Of a stretch of 64,000 nt of DNA, positions 33,476-42,816 are shown one piece after another. Source of the stretch: Pseudofabraea citricarpa (Eukaryota; Ascomycota; Leotiomycetes; Helotiales; Dermateaceae). Numbering within the stretch: the stretch's first letter is position 1; each line of letters opens with the position of its first letter. The position numbers were made by a program, and so were the translations under genes. The notes under the pieces are model-generated. The model was not told the DNA's origin and did no database searches. It saw nothing but the letters and a program-made list of their open reading frames with translations. Location of the stretch: the NCBI GenBank assembly GCA_029641185.1, contig JAPWGK010000004.1, positions 1,302,001-1,366,000 of the forward strand, in the 5' to 3' direction.

Positions 33476-33671
33476 CCTTTTGATAGTCTGCGGACGGTCT
33501 AGTATCCTGTTTACGGGAGGGTTTCGCTCATTGACAGATACCACTTCTCTTTGGACTTTTCTTTGAATCGGCACATCTCGATCGCGTCTCACCCGGAATT
33601 TCTCATGGTGATACATACAACCTTTTGATAGTCTCTTGCAGACGGTCTGGTATCCTGTTTACGGGAGGGTT
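33476..33671 (+). repeat. Direct duplication of a 48-51 nt block downstream of H4
   Basis: The block beginning ccttttgatagtct and ending tatcctgtttacgggagg occurs at 33476-33523 and again at 33621-33671, differing by a three-base insertion (ctcttgca versus ctgcg region) and a few substitutions. The first copy starts 108 bases after the H4 stop, so both are in or near the 3' UTR. Confidence 0.85.
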
Positions 33672-34622
33672 ATTCACCGCCGAAATCTTCTGGCGCATTT
33701 GGGACATCTGGATATGCATGGGCTGGATGGGGTTATTGATGGGCCTGTTTTATTGGCTGGGGATTTTCTTCCGCTTCAGCTTGCGATGTGTTTTTTCTTT
33801 TTACCCGGCGTTAATGGGACTCCTTGGTCTGGATGGGCGCGTCTGGAAAGGAGGGAATACCGGGGGAATGCTTTTTACTGAAAGCCTCTGGTGCATAAAT
33901 TCAGCGCGTACACGATACAATAAAATCGGGCTCTCGCCTTGACAAGAAAATCATATGTGCCTCCGGTTGTGTGACTTTAACTGTGATATGAATATTGCTC
34001 TGTAGATGAAATGATCGATAATACCCCGTGTTTTACACATGTCCTTGAGATTTTTCCGGTAGACGCTTTGTGTTTTCCTTGTCCAATTGACAAGATTAAT
34101 AAAGAATTTGATTTCAAGTCTCACTTGGTACAATATTTCCCTGAAGGAAGCTGTTGAGAGACCTAAGAGCCATAAGAAATTGGATCTCTGTAAACGTAGC
34201 ATTCATTCACTGGTCTTTATTCTGGGGCCCGACATTAGCTTGATGCTAGAATTGCCGACTTCACGTCATCTCTAGACCTATCCTCATCCGTTGATTTCCC
34301 AGTTTCCTGTCCAGTAGGCTGAGATACTACTCCATCCAGGCCAGAGGTATAATATAGCCTTACTTGTCCTTTCTTACTTTAGTGGACTGCATATCCTCGA
34401 AGTCCTCTCCCCCATCGCAAGCATCTTACAGCCTTTGGTCTTTCATGGCTTAGTAAGTAGGTCTCCCTGGCTAAGCTTCAAGGCCAGTAAAGGACCGGGC
34501 GGCCATTGTCATTTGGCAATGTCTGAACTCGAAGAATTCCTCTAATCACTCATGTTTTTGCCAATTCAAGCGTGGGGGAGGAAAGATAACATATCAACTC
34601 GCATCGGATTCGGATCAGAAGC
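33672..34622. other. Convergent intergenic region
   Basis: Between the H4 downstream repeats and the end of TRS20. No supported gene or repeat. Confidence 0.5.
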
Positions 34623-35253
34623 TCATAGATATTTCTTCCCCGCGGCGGCGACCCTGCTCCTGAACACCGGGCTCGTCACCTCCATGTTGACCTGGTAGAA
34701 CGGGCTCATGATGGTCTTCACCCACGTCTCATAGATCTCGGTAAAGAACTGCTTGATAGCTTCTTCCGTCTGCGGGGATGTAGGGTTCGCAGCTATCGAC
34801 GTGCTGGCGCGAGTCGTCGTCGTCGCAGCGGGTTGGGAAGGGGAGTGAAGGAGGAGGAATTTAACATCTAAGGAGAAATTTCAGCCTGATAGTCTTTCAG
34901 AAACCAAGGGGAGGGGACGAACGTACTGCCGCCCGTGATGAAGCAGGACACGTAGTTGTTGTAGAACCGATCGATGCACTTGAGGTACCTGCAGAGAGGA
35001 TCAGTCCTGGTTCTTTGATTGTTGTTTTTTCTTCTTTGATTTTTGCTAGGGGAGAGAGGTTCCCTTACATCTGTCCGTTCCCCCACTGCACTTCCTCCAC
35101 GATGTCCAGACTGCTGTGCACAATGAACTGGTTCATGTGCCGCGCCTGCTCGGGAAACCGCGCCAGCCCATCGCCGCCCTGCTTCGCCGTGCCGAACTCG
35201 TACTCGAAAATCGGGTTGTCCTGCGTGCCTACGACGGCAAAGTAGTACGACAT
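34623..35253 (-). CDS. TRS20: TRAPP complex subunit Trs20 (sedlin/TRAPPC2)
   Basis: Three exons (35253-35069, 34988-34927, 34867-34623) encode 163 aa. The longin-like fold begins MSYYFAVVGTQDNPIFEYEF. FIVHSSLDIVEE, then YLKCIDRFYNNYVSCFITGG, NVKFLLLH and the C-terminal helix FFTEIYETWVKTIMSPFYQ match sedlin. An insertion rich in Ser/Thr/Ala (about residues 95-115) makes it longer than the usual about 140 aa. Trs20 is a core subunit of the TRAPP tethering complexes acting on ER-to-Golgi traffic and autophagy. Its start lies 221 bp from the divergent mL60 gene. Confidence 0.96.
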
Positions 35254-35474
35254 AATTGCGCTGAGGTTGGAGGTATGCAGTGCAGTACAGTTCGTGGAGT
35301 CGGGTTGTCGAGGTCGCGAGCTCGCAAGCAAGCGGCCGCTGAGTGATTGGTGGGTCGGCGCGGTCACGATCTGATCTTGGCGTGGATAATTCTTGAGAGC
35401 TCCTTGCCGGCGTTGAAGCAACGACAACACTTCGAAGCTGCAAATCCCACCGACCAGCCAGCCAGCCAGCCACA

Positions 35475-35931
35475 ATGTTCGGAGCTTTCAGACCTACGAA
35501 CTCGCTCTCAGGAGGTCTCCTCTGGTACGTACTTTTTCTTCTGGCCTGCCAATGGCCTGGGACCCGGGACTGATTGGCCGTTTCGCGATATAGGAAGATC
35601 CCCTGGAGGCTCTCGAAATTCCAAAAGCAACGCCAGCGTAGACGTCTTAGAGCGGTCGATACGGTCGTCGCTGTGGTGGATCAGGCTTTGGCAAAGCAGG
35701 GTATCACTACTAAGGCCGTCGAGAGATGGAAGGATGAGATGCCGACTGAGCAGGAGATGTTGCCGAAGGACAAATATACCCTCTTCGACAGGAAGGAGAA
35801 GAAGTACAGAAAGGGAATTCACAGTACGTCTGCCACTGGAAGTAGCAGGACGAGGCGTAGAATGCTGATGCCCAATAGAATTGCCCAAATGGACGAGAAT
35901 ATCACAGCGCCTCAACCCTCCTGGATACTAA
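35475..35931 (+). CDS. MRPL31: Mitochondrial large ribosomal subunit protein mL60 (Mrpl31-like)
   Basis: Three exons (35475-35524, 35594-35823, 35879-35931) encode 110 aa. It starts MFGAFRPTNSLSGGLLWKIPWR, continues with the very basic LSKFQKQRQRRRLRAVD, contains [37 protein letters not shown] and stops there. This is the compact basic protein of the fungal mitochondrial 54S subunit. The final exon of 53 nt is needed for the conserved KWTR...NPPGY end. The 221-bp gap to TRS20 probably serves as a bidirectional promoter. Confidence 0.92.
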
Positions 35932-36164
35932 GCATAGAATTGCAATTTGGACGATGGATGTATCATAGTGTTTGGCATACCGCTTTGCGCGGATGGCGTT
36001 TGGGGGATATGTATCACCATGTAGATCAATGGCACGAAAAGAAACTACTTCTCAGACGGCAACGCAGAGCTGCTACTGATCCTCTTGATTATTCCATGAC
36101 TTTATCTTACACTTGCCCGCCCAGGCTTTTCCTGTACGCCTACCAAACGCCATGAATGTTAAAT

Positions 36165-36837
36165 CTATCTACCCTTGCCGTACTCTTCCTCTTCCTTCAT
36201 TCTCTCGGCCTGGATAGCTCGTCCGAGTCCCCCTCTGCCCTCATCGTATTCTTCCCGGTACTCGTCGCGCACTTGGCCGCCAGACTTTCCCCTTCCATAT
36301 TGCCTACCCTCTTGAAAGCCGGGATCCAAATCAGTCCGGATAATACGTTCATCCAGCTTGGTGCCGCCGACATATTTCATGCAGTCCAAGGCATCCTGAT
36401 GTGTGTAATACTCGACAAAGCAGAATCCGCAGGGTGTTTTGTTGAATCGATCTAATCCCATAACCAAGCGCTTGATCTCTCCGCACTTTGCAAAAAGCTC
36501 GTGGATCTGTTCCTCTGTAGTGTAAAATGACCTGGGTTGATATGTGAGTTTGTGGTTTGCGCCGGCGGGAAATGGACAGACATACAGATTGCCTACATAG
36601 AGGGTAGTGGCATCCTTTAAAGGATCCTCAGCTGGCTCGTCTGGCGTCTTAGGTCTCTCGTCCCGCTCATCATCTCTGTTGTATTTGCGCTTATTGTTCT
36701 GCCAGCAAGCAAGCAATACCGTTAGTCTACCGCAATTGACACACATCCGTGACAAGAGGGAAACAACTTACTCTGCTTTGATAGTAGGCGCTAGGCTTGT
36801 CAAGCCTATCGACAGTATTGCGTACCGCTCCTGGCAT
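36165..36837 (-). CDS. CBC2: Nuclear cap-binding complex subunit 2 (CBP20)
   Basis: Three exons (36837-36772, 36698-36586, 36531-36165) encode 181 aa. The RRM has RNP2 as LYVGNLS, spliced across the second intron, and RNP1 as GFCFVEY. Flanking cap-contact regions are conserved: LDKPSAYY at the N-terminus and [30 protein letters not shown] after the RRM. The product binds the 7-methylguanosine cap with CBP80 and acts in pre-mRNA splicing and export. It converges on mL60 and is divergent from NUP82, with 274 bp between start codons. Confidence 0.98.
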
Positions 36838-37111
36838 GTTTGTTGTTGCTGGTAAATAGAGGCAAACTGCGGACCTTACCGTAGGTACAGTAGGCCGCTT
36901 TCTGGATCTGCTGCTTTCGCGACGCGCTAGCGCGCGAGCGAGCTTCAATTGTCGACGAAAAAACACAACCAACAACGCACGTCTGAACGAGCCAGCCATA
37001 CAAGAAGCTTGTTGCTGCGCGCAGAAAGGTCCTCCCCGGATGCCCTGCGCTTTGCTCTGAACCTGTCTTCACAAGTGCGCCCAGCTCTTGGAGGGACGCT
37101 GAATTGCTCAA

Positions 37112-39796
37112 ATGCCTAAAGTTACAAGCTACACGCCGGCCTGGCTATCCAAGCCAACTCCTGGCCACGATATCTTCACCGCAACGCCGCCGCCGACGAA
37201 TGCCTCGAATGGATCTCTGCACCCGCCTCAGAGTGCAAGCAAGAAGAATGCAAAGCCTGGACCGAGCCGGAGGATCGCGCACCGCGGAACGGAGGTGTTC
37301 ATAGCTGTTGGAAAGGAAATCCGGTGGGCGGATCTGGTCTACCTCAAGGAGACATGGGAAGATAAACAATTGAGTGAGAAGCAAGCGAAAGGGAAGGGAA
37401 GACATATCGGCATACCGCAAGAGCAACCTAATGATCAAAACGCCCAGGGCTATCGGGTGCGTGAGACTTCCCGAATCGCAAATCATACATGCTAACATTG
37501 CAGTAAGACAATCAAGACTCCTGTCGCGGACGACATTCAACAGCTTATCATCTCTCCAACTGGCACCTACATCGCTATTTTGACTACACACACAGTACAT
37601 ATCGCCTTGTTGCCCGAATCTTCACATCTTACTGCTCCGGATACTGGGCCCATGCGGTTGAAAACATACACACTTGGTCCAACTACACATGTCACATCAC
37701 AATCTGGGATCGCTTCCGCACTATGGCATCCGCTGGGAGTCAATGGGACTTGTTTGGTGACGGTTACTCAGGATGCGGTAGTGAGAATATGGGAACTATC
37801 AGCAACGGATCGATGGTCTTTCGACAGGCCTACACTTGCCATTGACCTGAAGAAGCTAGCTGATGGCACTTCATTGGAACAAGACTTCGGTGCTTCGGTC
37901 TCGGGCATGAACAAGAGTTTCTCTCCGGATTCTTTCGAGATGGAAGTTGCCTCGGCTTGCTTTTCTGGTAGAGGATCAGGTGGTTGGTCTCCCATGACAC
38001 TATGGGTCGCTATGAGAGGGGGAGATGTGTATGCTCTCTGTCCTCTTCTGCCTCAGAAATGGTCGCCACCACCAACTCTTATTCCATCTTTGTCTATCTC
38101 AATTGTTGCCAAAGTTGCTACTATGGAGGATGATCCCGAAGTGTCACCCAGCAGTAGACTTTTAGCTCAACAACAGCTATCCTGGATGTCCGATTTGGAT
38201 AACCAAGAGCCAATGCATATCGAGTCTCACGCAGGAGAAGAACCGGCTGAGGTATACATACGACCAAGTAAGCCGGGCAGAGTACCTAAACTTCAAGGGC
38301 CATTCGAATTCGACCTTGCGCCAGAGGAATCTGAAGAAGATCTCGATAATCTCTTAACTGATATCCATGTGATTGGAGCAAAGATCGACGCTGATGAACT
38401 CATGTTCGGAGAGGAGGACGATTTGGAAATGGACGATGCTGAACAAGAAGGTCTTTCAGTTGGAGTGGTCTGTTTACTCACTAGCAGCGGCCGATTATCG
38501 ATTTGTCTGGATCTTGATGGAGTTGAAGCGCAGTGGTTACCAAATTCGAAGTCCAAGCACACCCGTTTTCTCGACGATGCCGATCCTCAATCATTATTGA
38601 CGTTCCAAGTCATGGACACCTCAAAGGCGTCTGAGGTGTGGGAAGGAAGTTGGCCAATGTTCAGTCAGGATGTAAATTCCAGATACTCATTCTACATCAC
38701 AGATACTTCGAGCATCACCTTTATTTCCCTCTCGCCTTGGGTTTTCCGATTAGAAACCGAGTTGAGTGGCGGCAACCAAGGTACGGACTTTAGAATCGAC
38801 CTCCTCGTAAAAAGCCAAAGCTCGATCCGAGAACGCGTATTTACACAGAAAATGGACGACAAGTCAGCCCCACTCACTGCGAGCACTTTAATCCGCGATC
38901 CAGATCTTGGCTACTTTCTACTTTCTGCTACTCCACATGGTCCTTTGGCCCTCACCTTTGAATCACCAGAAATCGACATGGGCTTGGTAAGGAGAGAATC
39001 TTCACCTCCATGGGGCTCCGAACCTGATAAGCCTCTGATTCTCTACGAGCCACGACCTGTTTACGAGCCACCCCACGCATTAGAAACGGATTTAGCAGTT
39101 CCAAAACTCTTGGAGAAATTAGAGCAGAGCAAATACAAGCGGATCTTGCGTGAAGAGGTGCGAATGTCACCCGCGACTCTTACAATCTTCACGGATGCTC
39201 ACAAACTTTTGAGTGAAGAGACTCATCGCTTAGGTACAGCAGCTGCAGAGCTCTTCCGACGTTGTGAACGCTTGCAAGTGGAACTTCAGACCCAAATAAG
39301 CAGAGCTCATGAGGTAGCTTCTCGTGTTGAGGCGATTACAGGGGATGATATTGATGACGGCCCTGCGATTGGCGCGAACGAACGAATTGAGCAGCGCATC
39401 CGAGATGCACAGGATAGGCAAAAGGATCTCGTTGAAAGAATGGAACGAATGAGACGCAAGGTGAACAAGGGAGTCAGTCGAGAGTTGAGTGACAAAGAAC
39501 GCGAATGGGTGGAAGAGATCCAGACGCTCGAAAGCCACGTCATGGGCGACGGAGATGGTATCGACCCGGCTACCAATTCCAAGCAGCCGTGGCGACGCTA
39601 CGAAGACGTGAAAGAGTTGAAGGATGACTTGCTGGAGCAGTTCTCGAGCGAGCAGCTCGATGCGTCGTCACCGAGTATCAAGGTGCCTTCAGAGGTTCGC
39701 AAAGCCAAGATGGCTAAGATTAATGAATTGTTGGATCGGGAAACGGCGCTCGTGGAAGGTGCCAAAAGTCGTTTGGAGAGACTCAGCCTGTCATGA
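37112..39796 (+). CDS. NUP82: Nucleoporin Nup82
   Basis: Two exons (37112-37456, 37508-39796) encode 877 aa. The start MPKVTSYTPAWLSKP and the junction GYR-TIKTPVADDIQQLIISP agree with the fungal family. The acceptor must be TAAG at 37504-37507, because the CAG four bases earlier would put a stop in frame. The N-terminal two-thirds contain the WD-like propeller (TQDAVVRIWELS, PMTLWVAMRGGDVYAL). The C-terminal third (about residues 630-870) is a long coiled coil rich in Glu, Arg and Lys (IEQRIRDAQDRQKDLVERMERM). Nup82 anchors the cytoplasmic mRNA-export platform of the nuclear pore with Nup159 and Nsp1. Confidence 0.94.
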
Positions 39797-40311
39797 TGAA
39801 TAGTTGATAATATTAGACACTTTACTTCGGAATGTTCCTTTGAGGTGTACTTTGAGGTGCTCTACGTTACGAGCAGAAACAAGCTCATCTTAATACAGGC
39901 TAGGGGGCCACTCCAAAGGCTGCAAGTAATAATCACCTGGCTCTTTTATATCCAACTAAAGTCATATATGGCAACTCCCCCGTATGCCATCTTACCCTTT
40001 AGCTAGTTTGGTATATTTGGAAAGTTCATGATACCTACCTCAGATACTATATGCTTTAAATGCCTTTGGTAATCTTCGTCCCTAAACAGGAGGCTGTATA
40101 AATGTCGGACTATCATTTTTACAATCAGCAGAGAGTAGGAACTATTCAGAAGAAATAACTCGGAGGTTTAGACTTTGCACAAAGCACTGTGAACTCGGTA
40201 GCATGAGAGTGACCGTTCCATTATCCATTATAAAGGCCAGCGCCTTCTAACCATCTATATACCAATATTTTCATTATCCATCATAACGCATGACACTCAA
40301 GCTCCTCCAAT
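39797..40311. other. Convergent intergenic region
   Basis: 515 bp between the ends of NUP82 and the Asp f 2-like gene. Nothing beyond AT-rich 3' flanking sequence was seen. Confidence 0.5.
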
Positions 40312-41434
40312 TTAGACACAGTGAACTACACCGTCGTCATGGGTGTGGCATTCCTTTCCTGCTTCGCTGCCAGTCTCCGTAGCCGCGGCAGCAGAAGTTG
40401 TGGTAGACTCAGCGGGGATGACACGAACCGGGTTGACAGAAGCAGTCTGGGTCTCGATGACGGCCGAGCTGGAAGCACTAGCAGCAGTAGAAGTAGTAGC
40501 AGAAGCTGCTGCAGCATGGCCATGACCATCATCCTCCTCAGCAACCGGCTTTCCCACACATCCTTCGCCCGGCACCGCAACATCGTACGCATACACTTCC
40601 ATAGCGAAGTACGTCAAAGTCGCACTGTTCATACCAGCCTGCGTATAGTTCTCACCCGCCGCCAGCTCTATGACGCCATGGTAGCCATCCGCATAATGAT
40701 CCACGACACCCTCTCCAACAAGCGGAACGTGGTACAAGCGATGCATCAAGTCGGCGGCCCAGTAATTCGCAGTGCGGCCCGTCGCCAGATCAAAGCCGCG
40801 CGCGCACACGGCCGAGAGTCGGTCGCGAGATGTATATGAGAGAGGGCAGATGACCGTCTCTGAAGTGGCATTCGAGCCTCGCCAATGTCCGGCCCAGCCT
40901 AATTCCGCTCTGTCAGTCTTTGATCTTCTTTCTGCATCCTGAAGCATGCGATGGTAACGTACTGTCTTGAGTTGCGCAGTTCTGATCAATGTCATCACAT
41001 CGGAACAGAATACCGGCTCGGTTGCCGCTCACGATCTTGTCGAACCATCCGATCACAGGGCCGGTGGGACCAGCTCCGAAGTACTTCTGGAAAATGGCCG
41101 AGTTGTTGCCTTGAATAAGCACTGTTTTTGCGGTTAGAATGCAAGGGAAGCTTTGTTTTATTTCGGGTAACTTACCATGCTCCTTTGCTTGACGGGCGAG
41201 TACAACGGTCTCTTCAAGTGCAGCAGTCAACTCGTGATGCTCGGTTGCATTGCACGAGGAATGAATGGGGAACTCGGATACATATCCGGATTTCCAATCG
41301 TACTCTGTGGTCGTTGCCTCTGAGGTGAACAATTGGCGTGTCTCAACTGGCTTGTTCTCAATAGCTTGAGCTGGGTAAGCAGCTACTGACAAAGCTTGGA
41401 AGATGGCTCCGGCGAAAAGAGTTGAAGTGCGCAT
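40312..41434 (-). CDS. aspf2: Asp f 2/Pra1-family secreted zinc-binding protein
   Basis: Three exons (41434-41176, 41121-40963, 40898-40312) encode 334 aa. A signal peptide (MRTSTLFAGAIFQALSVAAYPAQA) is followed by the family body: HSSCNATEHHELTAALEET, QKYFGAGPTGPVIGWFDKIV, FRCDDIDQNC, WAGHWRG, CPLSY and the HxxxH-type zinc site LMHRLYHVP (H192, H196). A second His/acidic cluster is EEDDGHGH. A low-complexity Ala/Ser/Thr linker then leads to the terminal motif CHTHDDGVVHC (residues 323-333). Family members (Candida Pra1, Aspergillus Asp f 2) are zinc-starvation-induced secreted zinc binders. The divergent neighbour is a ZIP zinc transporter, the classic partner. No peptidase activity is implied despite the M35-like zinc site. 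Expression under zinc limitation and alkaline pH is inferred from promoter motifs. Confidence 0.94.
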
Positions 41435-42816
41435 CTTGAGAGTGGTATAAGTATCCGAGAATCTAGCAGGATGAGAGATGCTTGAGAGAGCTTTGCTGAT
41501 GGATACTTCCTGCAGTGGTGGGTGTACAGTCGCTCTTTATAGTCCAAGACTTTACCCCATTGTCAACCTCACTCACTACTCTCGTCCACCTACCTCTTTG
41601 GATTGCAAAAGCCTCATGAAATAACAAGAACCGTGCAAGGCCGGTCGGGAAACAAAAATCGAACATTGTTTACTGTCTCTCTTCGTATCGCAGAGGCACA
41701 GAAACAAGAAGAAAAATCAGATATGGTCCATGTCCGGCGGGATTAAAGTAGCCAAGACAGACTTAGAATCTGGGCAAAGCTAAGGGCACCTCCGAACATG
41801 CATGTCTTTCGTTCTTTTTTGACTCGCATTGGGTTTTATTGCCAAGCTGGTGGATGTTCGCCCTCACCGAAGGATGGATATCGACATGGGAAGCATAGAG
41901 AAGAGCCCATTTTCCAGGAACAGTCTTACGTTTTTGTTGGTAGGTGTGTAGGTCTCTCTTGGCTTCGATCATGTGCGTACAAATGCTTGTACGTATCTGT
42001 CGAGCGACATATAGCTGTCGTCGCTTAATATTAGGCGACGAGACTATTGCGGAAGCTTTTCTGATTTGAGCATCTCGCAGCTAGCTTCCAAAGCCATAGC
42101 GAGGATCTTGAAGCTATTATTCGAGCTCTCCTCGCGTTTCAAGCTCGACAACAACTAACAGTTTGAAGGTCTGGCACATTTCTTCGTGTGTAGCCATCAA
42201 GGTACTTATAACAAACCCTACCGTCTCCGCTTTTCCTCCGCATATCATTTTTCTGGGCAAACAGCACAACACCATTGCCAAGCGCGGACGCAAGTATGAG
42301 CGCGCTAGAAGGACTCCACCGAGGAACATGAGATGACAAGCAGGAAGGAAAATTTTAATTCGCTCAGCGATCTCCCATGTTTCTGCCCTTCCTTTCCTCG
42401 CGTCGCCAACCCAAGGCGATGCACGAGGCTTGAAAGCCTTCCCAGCCTCTCGACTTTCTCGCTTCGTTCCGATCTGCACGTATACCAAGACCACCTCTCA
42501 AGGTGCCCGATGTCCTCAGTCTAAAGAATGCCAATTCTCTTGGACGCGGCCTTGGTATCTTCTTTTTCTCACTCTCTGCCCAGGACGGCAAACAAATCAG
42601 AGCATACGAGTAGGTAAGAAGAAAAACGTTTCTGTACATTTCCTAGGAAAGGTGGGATTTACCTTGGCTGTCTTTCTCTCTCGTAATGTATGAATTTCCT
42701 GTCTCTCGTCTTCGACTTGAGAATGGTTCTATATCAATAGCGTAGCTGCATTCTTTGCTTGAATCCAGTCCCTTCGTGTCGCTTTCAAGTCCCGTCTTTC
42801 CTAAGCCCATCTCGAT
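41435..42816. promoter_or_regulatory. Shared zinc/pH-responsive promoter of aspf2 and the ZIP gene
   Basis: The 1,382-bp region between the two outward-pointing starts holds five GCCAAG hexamers (PacC consensus GCCARG): 41751-41756, 41841-41846, 41958-41963 (reverse), 42287-42292 and 42663-42668 (reverse). It also holds three CAAGGT hexamers (core of the ZafA/Zap1-type zinc-response element): 42198-42203, 42499-42504 and 42661-42666 (reverse). At 42661-42668 the two motifs overlap as GCCAAGGT on the minus strand. A related GAAGGT is at 42165-42170. By chance fewer than one of each exact hexamer would be expected. Confidence 0.65.

Noticed and set aside
35347..36155. Alternative frames over the mL60 gene (173 and 193 aa)
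   Set aside because: They read through introns of mL60 or use a different phase; the spliced 110-aa product fits the family exactly.
40312..41434. Annotation of the Asp f 2-like protein as a deuterolysin-type protease
   Set aside because: It shares an HxxxH-type zinc site but the rest matches the non-proteolytic Pra1/Asp f 2 family, and the gene is paired with a zinc transporter.
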